In this document: positions 26,288 to 34,166 of the stretch, piece by piece
How positions within the stretch are numbered: position 1 is the first letter of the stretch
Layout: each line of letters opens with the position of its first letter
Source: Myxococcales bacterium 68-20
GTDB taxonomy: Bacteria; Myxococcota_A; Polyangia; Polyangiales; Polyangiaceae
Assembly (NCBI GenBank): GCA_001899635.1
Contig: MKVQ01000036.1
Coordinates: forward strand, 1 to 64,000
Direction: 5' to 3'
Length of the DNA stretch: 64,000 nucleotides
Position numbers and translations under genes: made by a program
Notes under the pieces: generated by a model
Told to the model about the DNA's origin: nothing
What the model saw: only the letters and a program-made list of their open reading frames with translations
The model's database searches: none

Positions 26288-27052
26288 ATGCCAGAGCAGC
26301 GCATCGTAAAGTTGAAGATCCTGCGTCAGGACGGCCCCGAGGCGAGCACCCGCCGCTGGGAAGAGTTCCACGTCCCTTGGCATCCGCAGATGAACGTCAT
26401 CAGCGCGCTCATGGAGATCCAGAAGTCTCCGACGACCGCTGACGGCAAGACGGTCGCGCCGGTGGTCTGGGACTCGTGCTGCCTCGAAGAGGTGTGCGGC
26501 GCGTGCACGATGATCGTGAACGGCAAGGTCCGCCAGGCGTGCTCGGCGCTCGTCGACAAGGTGAGCCCCGAGGGCGAGACGATCACGATCGCGCCGATGA
26601 CGAAGTTCCCCCTCGTCCGCGACCTCGTCGTCGACCGGTCGCGCATGTTCGAGGACCTCAAGAAGGTGAAGGCGTGGATCCACCTCGACGGCTCGCACGA
26701 GCTCGGTCCTGGTCCGCGTCAGTCTCCCGAGAACCAGGAGACGGCCTATCCCCTCTCGCGCTGCATGACCTGCGGCTGCTGCATGGAGGCCTGTCCCCAG
26801 GTCGGCGACCACTCGGACTTCATCGGCCCGGCGGCGATCAACCAGGTCCGCCTCTTCAACCTCCACCCCAGCGGGAAGATGCACAAGGACCAGCGCCTCG
26901 AGGCGCTCATGGCACCTGGCGGCATCGACGGCTGTGGCAAGGCGCAGAACTGCGTCGAGGTGTGTCCGAAGGAGATCCCGCTCGTCGACTCGATCGCCGA
27001 CGTCTCGCGCCAGACCACGAAGCACATGCTCTTCGGCTGGCTCCTCAAGTAA
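26288..27052 (+). CDS. sdhB: Succinate dehydrogenase iron-sulfur subunit
   Basis: 254 aa, normal length. SdhB carries electrons from FAD in SdhA to quinone at SdhC through three clusters. The [2Fe-2S] ligands are in CCLEEVCGAC with a later RQAC (about 64-87). The [4Fe-4S] ligands are in CMTCGCCMEACP (about 159-170). The [3Fe-4S] site is in CGKAQNCVEVCPKEIP (about 218-233). All are intact. It is displaced from sdhCA by a lipoprotein gene and an MFS gene, an unusual order for a complex II locus. Identification is firm. Confidence 0.97.
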   Translation: MPEQRIVKLKILRQDGPEASTRRWEEFHVPWHPQMNVISALMEIQKSPTTADGKTVAPVVWDSCCLEEVCGACTMIVNGKVRQACSALVDKVSPEGETITIAPMTKFPLVRDLVVDRSRMFEDLKKVKAWIHLDGSHELGPGPRQSPENQETAYPLSRCMTCGCCMEACPQVGDHSDFIGPAAINQVRLFNLHPSGKMHKDQRLEALMAPGGIDGCGKAQNCVEVCPKEIPLVDSIADVSRQTTKHMLFGWLLK

Positions 27053-27077
27053 CGCCATCCACTGTTAGGCTTGCGAG

Positions 27078-27629
27078 ATGCGGGTGTGGCATCTCGGATC
27101 GCTGGCGGGCGCCTTCGCGCTCGCCGTAGTGTCGTGCGGTGATGATCCCGACTCGCTGAACGGGAGCGGCACGCTTCGGCGCGGGAAGGGCGCGACCTCG
27201 TCGTCGGGGTCGTCGTCCGGCACGTCCGGGAGCGAAGGCTCGAGCGGCGAAGTCGTCACCGGCGCCGGCGCGACCGCCAACGAGCTTTGCTGGAGTACGA
27301 TCAACGAGTACCGGAAGAAGGCCGGGCTCCCTCCGTACGAGCGCTGGACGGAGGCCGAGGCGTGCTCCGATGGCGAGGCCAAGAGCGACGCCGAGACGAA
27401 CCGCGCGCACGGCGCCTTCCCGCGGTGCGGGGAGTTTGCACAGAACGAGTGTCCCGGGACGCCCGGCCCCCCGGAGGAGGGCATCCCCGACTGCCTCGCC
27501 ATGATGTGGGCCGAGGGGCCCGGCGGTGGACATCACGACAACATGGCGAGCAAGCAGTACACGAAGGCGGCGTGCGGCGTCTTCGTCACGGCGCGCGGCG
27601 CGATCTGGAGCGTGCAGAATTTCCGCTGA
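27078..27629 (+). CDS. CAP-domain (SCP-like) lipoprotein
   Basis: 183 aa with a lipobox (VVSCGDD, Cys20) and a Ser/Gly/Thr-rich linker (about 35-62). Residues about 65-183 form a CAP/SCP-like domain: an opening helix LCWSTINEYRKKAGLPP, the HDN-like metal site in GGGHHDNMAS, and the closing strand CGVFVTARGAIWSVQNF. CAP proteins are secreted and have been linked to lipid binding or proteolysis, with function mostly unknown in bacteria. The stop overlaps the start of the beta-barrel gene (TGATG). Confidence 0.8.
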   Translation: MRVWHLGSLAGAFALAVVSCGDDPDSLNGSGTLRRGKGATSSSGSSSGTSGSEGSSGEVVTGAGATANELCWSTINEYRKKAGLPPYERWTEAEACSDGEAKSDAETNRAHGAFPRCGEFAQNECPGTPGPPEEGIPDCLAMMWAEGPGGGHHDNMASKQYTKAACGVFVTARGAIWSVQNFR

Positions 27630-28414
27630 TGATATCGTCGAGCTCGATGAGCGTGCTGCGTCGGCCCCCGGTACGTCGCTCGGCACGTGAGCTCGCGACG
27701 ATGCTGGCCGCGACGCTGCTCTCGATCGCACCGATCGCGCGCGCGGACGAGCCCTCGCCGACGGCGGAGTCCCCCGCGCGCGGCCCCGGCCTTTCGCAAG
27801 AGAGCGCGCGGATCGATCTCACCAAGGACACGAGAGGGACAGGCGGCGAGGAGCTGGACGCGCCAGCGCCGGAAGCTCCACCTCCGCCGCCGTACAAGAA
27901 GACGCTCGTCCTCGACTCCACGGTCGGAGCCATCGGCTTCCTGGGCGAGTTCGGCAAGGTCGCGCCGCCGGGACCTTGGATGCACGTCCAGCTCGGATAC
28001 GAGCTGCTCCGGTGGCTGATGCTCTACGGCGAGGGCGAGCTCGCGTTCACCGACACCTCGAACAGGCAAGCCGCACCGAACACGCGCACCTTCCCCCTCC
28101 TCGGCTTCGGTGGGGGCGCGCGCTTCACCATCCGCTTCACGGAACGCGTCGGCGTCTATGCGCAGGGCGGCTTCGGGATGCTGAAGGCCGATATCGCGAC
28201 GAACGCGCTCGGGATTCTCGGCTTCCGTGATGCAGAGTCGCTCGGCGTCTACGTCGGCGGTCGGCTGGGCGTGGAGTGGTTCCAGATCAACCGACACTTC
28301 GCGCTGGGCCTCAACGCGGGCATGCGGACGGCGCAAGGGTTCGCGAAGCTCGGAGCGGGGACGGACACGCCGCTGATGCTCGATGGGGGAGCATCCCTGC
28401 GGTACGCGTTCTGA
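27629..28414 (+). CDS. Outer-membrane beta-barrel protein
   Basis: 261 aa from the ATG that overlaps the CAP gene stop; a second ATG six codons on is also possible. A cleavable signal peptide (LAATLLSIAPIARADEP) precedes a Pro-rich linker (about 70-88) and a domain of amphipathic strands with alternating aromatic residues (WMHVQLGYELLRWLMLYGEGEL, split at 117-138). It ends in phenylalanine (SLRYAF), the usual C-terminal sorting signal for outer-membrane barrels. Probably an eight-stranded barrel. The ligand or role is unknown. Confidence 0.75.
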   Translation: MISSSSMSVLRRPPVRRSARELATMLAATLLSIAPIARADEPSPTAESPARGPGLSQESARIDLTKDTRGTGGEELDAPAPEAPPPPPYKKTLVLDSTVGAIGFLGEFGKVAPPGPWMHVQLGYELLRWLMLYGEGELAFTDTSNRQAAPNTRTFPLLGFGGGARFTIRFTERVGVYAQGGFGMLKADIATNALGILGFRDAESLGVYVGGRLGVEWFQINRHFALGLNAGMRTAQGFAKLGAGTDTPLMLDGGASLRYAF

Positions 28415-28558
28415 CCACCTGGACGCCTCGGTTACCACCCGGCGAAAGCTGGCTTCTCGGCCACGACGAGCGCAGAATCTAGCTGAAGCGTACGCGTTGG
28501 ACGCGCGCGTGTGACTCGAGCGGGGGTGCCGAGCACGAAGCACGTCAGGAGGATCATC

Positions 28559-29224
28559 ATGCGACGAATCGCGTTGCTCGTGGCGACGAGTGGGCTCGTG
28601 GGATGGGGGCTTGCGGGAGCGCTTGGCGGTTGCGGTAGCGACGACGCCATCATTCCGGGAGCTCAGGACGGCGCATCGGTCGACGACGGCTCGAGCGGGA
28701 CCAGCGGCTCGAGCGGGACCAGCGGCTCGAGCGGGACCAGCGGTTCGAGCGGCGACCCGACCGACGGCGGAGGAACGACCGACGCCGGCGATGGCGGCTC
28801 GAGCTCGGGGAGCAGTGGCAACCCCGTATCGAACCCGAACAAGATCACGTGCGGGGCGGTCGAGTGCGATGCGGGCGGGTTCGACTTCAACAACGCGAAC
28901 CGCTGCTGCATTCGAGACGGAGGGGCCAACCCGGTCTGCACCACGGCGAACGCTTGCAGCGACGACGACCTCCAGCTCGCATGCGACGAGCCCGCGGACT
29001 GCCCGGGCATCGCCGGCATCCAGCAACGGTGCTGCCTGCTCGGCATCAGCGGCGGCGGTCAGGGCAACGGCGACCCGCGGTCGGAGTGCAGGAGCAACCG
29101 GCAGCAATGCGGGATCCCGCTCTGCAAGACGAACGCAGACTGCGGTGATGCCGGTGTCTGCAATCCGAAGAAGTGTGGAAACTACAACGTTCACGTTTGC
29201 GGCAGTCCCCAGAACTGCCAGTAG
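28559..29224 (+). CDS. Cys-rich lipoprotein with SGTSGS repeats
   Basis: 221 aa from the ATG at 28559, with AGGAGG 6 nt upstream. The lipobox is LGGCGSDD (Cys25). Residues about 40-70 are tandem SGTSGS units encoded by an 18-bp DNA repeat. A second Gly/Ser/Asp linker (TTDAGDGGSSSGSSG) precedes a domain with about 16 cysteines in pairs (CGAVECDAGG, NRCCIRDGG, QRCCLLG, CKTNADCGDAGVC). The cysteines are probably disulfide-bonded on the cell surface. The family is common in Polyangia but unassigned. Confidence 0.75.
   Translation: MRRIALLVATSGLVGWGLAGALGGCGSDDAIIPGAQDGASVDDGSSGTSGSSGTSGSSGTSGSSGDPTDGGGTTDAGDGGSSSGSSGNPVSNPNKITCGAVECDAGGFDFNNANRCCIRDGGANPVCTTANACSDDDLQLACDEPADCPGIAGIQQRCCLLGISGGGQGNGDPRSECRSNRQQCGIPLCKTNADCGDAGVCNPKKCGNYNVHVCGSPQNCQ
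28688..28752 (+). repeat. 18-bp tandem repeat inside a lipoprotein gene
   Basis: Three exact copies of GGCTCGAGCGGGACCAGC (28688-28741) and a partial fourth copy with one change (28742-28752). Each encodes GSSGTS. Such a repeat can gain or lose units without a frameshift because it is a multiple of three. Confidence 0.9.
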
Positions 29225-29325
29225 AACCCGGCTCACCTCCGCCACTGTGCCGTCGCGCTCGCCGGATCAGGAGCGAGCGCGATACGGCACGGCCCGAGCG
29301 AGCGTCTCGCCCGACGTTCGGGGCC

Positions 29326-31494
29326 TCAGACCTCGATCGCGAACATGCGGGCGGTGCGCGCAGGCACCTCGACGACGAACGTAGGGCTCGCGCCCGAGCC
29401 GCCCGCAGTCGAAGGCTCGATCCGAGCCGCCTCGCGAGTGTGCGGTAGCAGGTCGACGATGGCCCGCGCCGGAGTGCCGAGCCCGACGGTGGCAAGAACC
29501 GCCTCGGGCTCGGGGTTCATCACGAAGGCGACACGGGGCGTCCCCTGCTCGTCTTCGTGAACGGTGACGTAGACCGTCGCGGGATCGGCCGGGAACGTCG
29601 GCAGACCGAGCTGCTCGACGAAGCGCGCGACCAGCGCATCGGCGCGCGAGGGATCGTCGAGGGACTCGACGTCGAGACCGCTCACGTCGTGAGGACGATC
29701 GAGCACACGCATCGACCCGTCCCGCTGCGGAACGGTCGGACCGATGGTGACCGCAGCGCCGCGAGCCTGCGCGTCACGAAGCGTATCGAGGACGTCGCGC
29801 TTGAGACCACCCGCAGTCGTACAGACGACCCAGGACGCCCCTTCGATCGATGCTGCGAGCGCCTCTCCGCCCGCGTACGCGAACGGGACGCCGCGGGCGA
29901 GCAACGCGCGCTCGAAGGCGCGAACGAACGACTCGCCCGCGATCGGCGCCGCGGGAGCGTGGCCTTCGATGCCGCCGGTGCCTTCGGTGAGCCCGAGATC
30001 GTCCTCGAGGCAGCTCTCGAGCGGTCCGGCCCCCGCGACGTTGAAGAGCGTGGGTGTGACCGGCCCAAAGGCGTGCGTCGCGCGGGAGAGACGGCGGAGC
30101 GCTCGCGGAACGACGAGACGAACGGGGGCTCGCCGGCGGAGCGTGTTGAACTTCACGCGGTCGAGCGCCTCGATGAGCGCGTGGTAGTCGTCAGCGAGGC
30201 GGCGCGGCAGGCCGTGCTCGTCGATCGGCGCGCCGACCCAGCGATCGCGATCGACCGCCATGTAGAGGTTGAAGCCGCGGAGCCCATACGCGAGGGCCGA
30301 GACGAGGGTGTAGAGCGAGTCCTTGTCGTCGAGCGGCGCGAAGAACGGCGGAAAGCCGGCGCCGACCTCCGCGCCGTACGGCGGAACGCGGATGCCCTGG
30401 CAGCGCGCCGCGAGCTCGCCGGTGCGCCGCAGGATCGTCAGGTGATGCTTCGGATTCGCGGGGTGGTAGTAGTCGAGACCGACGAGGTCGACGACCTGCG
30501 CGATGCGCCCGGGGTTGAGCGCCGTCGCCGCCTCGCCGAGCGGGAGGTTGTGCATCGTCGGCACCGACGCGCAGCCGGCGTTCTCGAGCGCCTTCGCGAA
30601 GCGCGCCATCGCCGAGGCGAGCAGGTGCTCGTGAAACTCCACCCAGTCCATGTGCCGCGCGAGCTCGTCGGCGGTCTTCGCGTCGAAGCGTTGCGGGGGC
30701 ACCGCGGTCGCGAACGTGACGTTGGGCTCGTTCCAGGCGTCGCGGAGGGACTTCGCGCTCGAGTACTTCTCGCGAAGGAAGGAGCGGAAGAGGCGGACCG
30801 CGTCGGGGTGGTAGTCCTGATCGTAGGGCCCGTCGCGGAAATAGAGCGCGCCCTCGTTGTCGATCTGCCACATGACGATCGGGCCATGTGGATACTGCAG
30901 CGGCGCGAGCACGCGACCGACCGCCTCGAACCACAACGCGGCCTCGTCGTGGAAGGCATCGCTCGCGTAGCTGGGGACCGGGAACGCCGTCGGAACGATC
31001 GGCAGGACGACCGGGTTGTTGCGCGGCGTCCGCGCCTGGCACTCGGGATCCCACACCACACGTTCGGGCAACCCGAAGTACGTGAGCTCGGCGTTGATGT
31101 GCGGCCCCGGCCGGGCCACGACATGGAGGCCGCGCTCGGCGCACAGGCGCATGAAGCGCGTGACGTCGAGGCGCGCGAAGTTCTCGCCGAAGTCGAACGT
31201 CCCGTGCGCGGTCTCGTGGACGCCCCACGGGATGTACGTGTCGACGACGCGCAGACCCATCGCCTTCATCGCATCGAGGCACGGCCCCCACTGCTCGGGC
31301 GCGTGCCGCCAGTAGTGCATCGCGCCGACCCAGAGCGGAAGGACCTCGTCCTGACCTTCGCCGCGCTGGAGCAACAGGCCGTGGGGATGCACCTCGACGG
31401 TGCGCGGAGGCGGAGCATCCGAGCCTCGCGAGCGGGCGCCGCCGAGAGGTGATGCGCTCGTGTGCTCGCGTGATGTCTGAGGCGCACGCGTCAT
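29326..31494 (-). CDS. GH35-like beta-galactosidase
   Basis: 722 aa from the ATG at 31494; a GTG five codons upstream is an alternative. No signal peptide, so it is probably cytoplasmic. The N-terminal (beta/alpha)8 barrel (about 35-430) starts with LPLWVGAMHYWR, the typical GH35 opening. The acid/base is the Glu in WQIDNEGALYF and the nucleophile is probably the Glu in YGAEVGAGFPP. A flavodoxin-like trimerisation-type domain (about 480-620) and a C-terminal beta domain follow, a layout that also resembles GH42. It should release beta-linked galactose from glycans. The gene is monocistronic. Confidence 0.8.
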   Translation of the reverse strand: MTRAPQTSREHTSASPLGGARSRGSDAPPPRTVEVHPHGLLLQRGEGQDEVLPLWVGAMHYWRHAPEQWGPCLDAMKAMGLRVVDTYIPWGVHETAHGTFDFGENFARLDVTRFMRLCAERGLHVVARPGPHINAELTYFGLPERVVWDPECQARTPRNNPVVLPIVPTAFPVPSYASDAFHDEAALWFEAVGRVLAPLQYPHGPIVMWQIDNEGALYFRDGPYDQDYHPDAVRLFRSFLREKYSSAKSLRDAWNEPNVTFATAVPPQRFDAKTADELARHMDWVEFHEHLLASAMARFAKALENAGCASVPTMHNLPLGEAATALNPGRIAQVVDLVGLDYYHPANPKHHLTILRRTGELAARCQGIRVPPYGAEVGAGFPPFFAPLDDKDSLYTLVSALAYGLRGFNLYMAVDRDRWVGAPIDEHGLPRRLADDYHALIEALDRVKFNTLRRRAPVRLVVPRALRRLSRATHAFGPVTPTLFNVAGAGPLESCLEDDLGLTEGTGGIEGHAPAAPIAGESFVRAFERALLARGVPFAYAGGEALAASIEGASWVVCTTAGGLKRDVLDTLRDAQARGAAVTIGPTVPQRDGSMRVLDRPHDVSGLDVESLDDPSRADALVARFVEQLGLPTFPADPATVYVTVHEDEQGTPRVAFVMNPEPEAVLATVGLGTPARAIVDLLPHTREAARIEPSTAGGSGASPTFVVEVPARTARMFAIEV

Positions 31495-31687
31495 CGTCGG
31501 GGGCCGCACATTAGCACGTTACGCCGGTTCGACGCGCGCGGTAGCTCGTCGCCACCGCGTGTCGGGGCACTCCGTCGTGCGGTGCTCGAGAGCACCGAGC
31601 GCGCGGACGATCTAGTCTTTCCTCGGGGCTCCGCCCCGCACTCCTCGCTTCGCTCGTCGTCCCCGCAATTCGCTCCCGCGAACTGCC

Positions 31688-31742
31688 CTAGTACGGCACC
31701 GGAGCCGTGGTCCCCGCACGAAGTTCAGGCGTGCCGTACTAG
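31688..31742. repeat. 12-bp inverted repeat at the amgK stop codon
   Basis: CTAGTACGGCAC (31688-31699) and GTGCCGTACTAG (31731-31742) are a perfect inverted pair with a 31-nt spacer. The stop codon of the AmgK gene lies inside the right arm. It may be a terminator or the remnant of a small repeat. A GGGGCTCCGCCCC hairpin lies just to its left (31625-31637). Confidence 0.6.
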
Positions 31743-32830
31743 CCGATCTCGTCGGGCAGCGTGCGCTTCAGGATCGCGAGGAGCTCCGCCATGTCGGCGT
31801 CGTGCGGAGCGAGGCGCTCGAGCGCGCCGGCGACCTTCTCGATCGTCGGCGTGACGAACTTGAGGAAGGATGGATTGCCCTTCTGTCGATCGATGAAGAC
31901 GAAGCGCCCCGCGTCCTTCAACTTGCGCTGCACGGTGACGAGATCGAACTCGGAGAGCAGGCGCAGGCGGCTCTCCTTGCTGAACCCGCGCGAGAGCGCC
32001 GCAGCGTTCGCGTAGTCGTCGAGACGCGCCTCGACGAAGGCGCGATCGAACTGCTGGTAGCTGTCGTTCAGGAGCGCGACGAGGTCGTAGACGCGAGGTC
32101 CGAGGAGCGCGTCCTGGAAGTCGATCCACACGAGCCGCGAGCCGTCCGTCCCGGGGACGACCATGATGTTGCGTGACTGGTAGTCGCGGTGCACGAAGCC
32201 CCTCGGGAGCTCCGCGACACGCCTCGCGAGTCGATCGGCGATGCCGTTCCACTTCGCGACGTCGTCCGGCGCGAGCGGCTTGTCGCGCGCGTCGAGGCCC
32301 CACTCCCTGAAGTGCTCGATCTCCCAGCGCAGCAGATCGAAGTCGAACGTGCGGCTCGCAACGACGCTGCCCGGAGGAAGCGTGGCGAGCTCGTTCTGTG
32401 CGCGGGCGAGATCCGAGACCGCCTTCCGGTAGAGCGCCTCACGATCGTCCGGGTTCTTGAGGAGCCAGTTGGCGAGCGTCTCGTCGCCCAGGTCCTCGAT
32501 GAGGAGCCAGCCGTGCGCCGTGTCCTCCGCGAGGATGTTCGGGACGTCCACGCCGTGCTCCGCGAGGAGATCGCGAACCTCGAGGAACGGCCACCGAGTG
32601 CCGTCGTGCGCCTTCTGCACCTCCTCGGGACGCCCGCCTTCGGGGACGAACATCGCCACGGCGGTCTTCCCCTCCGGCAAGGTGAGGCGGAAGTAGCGAC
32701 GCGTCGAAGCGCCGCCGGGCATGGCCGTGAGCGAGAGCTCTGCGCCGAAGGACCGATGGACGAGCTCCGCGAGCTTGTCCTCGCATGCCTCGAGCGACGG
32801 CTGAGAAAGGGAGGGAGAAACGACGGTCAC
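31739..32830 (-). CDS. amgK: AmgK-like sugar kinase
   Basis: 363 aa starting at GTG. It belongs to the aminoglycoside phosphotransferase fold. The catalytic loop FVHRDYQSRNIMV has His214, Asp216 and Asn221, and the metal-binding motif is WIDFQDA (Asp237). The sequence GPRVYDLVALLNDSYQ is typical of AmgK, which phosphorylates the anomeric position of N-acetylmuramate and N-acetylglucosamine in cell-wall recycling. The partner gene murU (a nucleotidyltransferase), which usually follows amgK, is absent here. Cytoplasmic. The stop lies in an inverted repeat. Ortholog assignment is likely, not proven. Confidence 0.75.
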   Translation of the reverse strand: MTVVSPSLSQPSLEACEDKLAELVHRSFGAELSLTAMPGGASTRRYFRLTLPEGKTAVAMFVPEGGRPEEVQKAHDGTRWPFLEVRDLLAEHGVDVPNILAEDTAHGWLLIEDLGDETLANWLLKNPDDREALYRKAVSDLARAQNELATLPPGSVVASRTFDFDLLRWEIEHFREWGLDARDKPLAPDDVAKWNGIADRLARRVAELPRGFVHRDYQSRNIMVVPGTDGSRLVWIDFQDALLGPRVYDLVALLNDSYQQFDRAFVEARLDDYANAAALSRGFSKESRLRLLSEFDLVTVQRKLKDAGRFVFIDRQKGNPSFLKFVTPTIEKVAGALERLAPHDADMAELLAILKRTLPDEIG

Positions 32831-33058
32831 GCCATATTCCCATTATCCTTTCTGGCCGAACGACGCCACAGTTCGCCGCGATGACGGCGACGGGACTCGA
32901 CGCCCTCGGGTCCCGAACTCCACACGTCGACCGATCGTGACCTGGCTGGACCTCCTCCGTCACTGAAACGCGTGGATCGAGCTCACGGGCGCCGGTACGC
33001 TACGCCGCCATCGACTGAAGCCGTATGCAGCCATCGAGCGCCATGCGATGCTGGCGCC

Positions 33059-34126
33059 ATGTTCGATCCCAGCGCCGCACGGACGCGTCTCGAACGCCTC
33101 TGGAAGCTCGAGGCGCACTTCGGGATGGAGCGCGGAAGCACCCGGGTCTTCCTCGACGAGATCGTCAGCGACCGGATGCAGCTCCTCGGAGGCCTGCAGG
33201 TGCTCCGTGACGAGCTCCAGTTCTCGATCCCGCCGGCGTCGCTCGATCGCGAGGCCTGCTTCGCCGACTTCACGCAGCCGAGCGTGATCACGACCCTCGC
33301 GTACACGAACTGCGGCGATCGCATTCACCACGGCGAGACCGAGAACTACCAGCGCGTCGTCGCCTCGCGCTTCGCCACGATCTCCGAGGTCGGGACGCTC
33401 AAGCCGGAGGCCTTCCACCCCACCGGTGGCGGCACCGACGACGGCGCCACCCTCGCTCACGTCACCTGGGCCCACGCCCTCGACGAGCCACTGATGAAGC
33501 GGACGTACGAAGGCAACGCGCAGAGCTTCGTCATGTGCGCCTTCGATCTGAAGACGCACGTCGGCCGCGATCTCGAGGCGGAGGTCTACGGCAAGACGCG
33601 CGAGTCGAAATGGCGTGAGGCCCGCGCGGCATGCGGCGCCGTCGTCGGCGCGCTCAGCCACTACAACCCGAGCAACGACGTCCACCGGCGCATCAGGAAC
33701 GACCTCGGCGACGCGAACTTCGCCCTCCTCTCGGAAAAGGGCGTGAAGACGAGCGACGGCATCGACATCACGGCGGTCGTAGCGGCGGCGATCGTCGCGA
33801 TCCACGGGATGCTCGAGACGGCCCGCGCACTCCGAACGGAGATGGACGAGCGGGGGCTCTCGCACATCACCGCGTCGCTCACGGTCAACCGCCCCGGGAT
33901 GCCCGACACGATCCTCTATCTCGCGCGAGCGACGGTCTTCGATGGAGAGCTGAGGACGCAGGGCTTCGGCGTCGACGCGGCGAAGTTCGGCGGCGAGATG
34001 GTCGAGCACCGGGGCGAGCGCCGACTTCGCCTCACGTACGACGGCGTCGCCGGCGCCGACTTTCCGATCTGCGAGGAGAAGTACGCGGTCCGGAAAGGCC
34101 CGGTCCCGGCCGACCCGTACGCCTGA
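33059..34126 (+). CDS. Unrecognised 355-aa cytoplasmic protein
   Basis: Starts at the ATG at 33059 (MFDPSAARTRLERLW). No signal peptide or membrane segment. It has well-balanced composition and distinctive motifs (NCGDRIHHGETENYQR, FHPTGGGTDDGATLAH, MKRTYEGNAQSFVM, THVGRDLEAEVYGKTRE), suggesting an enzyme with conserved His, Asp and Glu residues. It ends with CEEKYAVRKGPVP. I cannot place it in a known family. It is divergent from amgK across a 228-bp gap and convergent with the HerA-like gene. Confidence 0.75.
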   Translation: MFDPSAARTRLERLWKLEAHFGMERGSTRVFLDEIVSDRMQLLGGLQVLRDELQFSIPPASLDREACFADFTQPSVITTLAYTNCGDRIHHGETENYQRVVASRFATISEVGTLKPEAFHPTGGGTDDGATLAHVTWAHALDEPLMKRTYEGNAQSFVMCAFDLKTHVGRDLEAEVYGKTRESKWREARAACGAVVGALSHYNPSNDVHRRIRNDLGDANFALLSEKGVKTSDGIDITAVVAAAIVAIHGMLETARALRTEMDERGLSHITASLTVNRPGMPDTILYLARATVFDGELRTQGFGVDAAKFGGEMVEHRGERRLRLTYDGVAGADFPICEEKYAVRKGPVPADPYA

Positions 34127-34166
34127 ACCCGAGCGCGGCCCACGCGAGCGCAGCCCGCGCGAGCGC

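Noticed and set aside
34127-34166. Possible terminator between the unknown gene and the HerA-like gene
   Set aside because: Only a 5-bp outer stem with broken inner pairing, so not strong enough to list.
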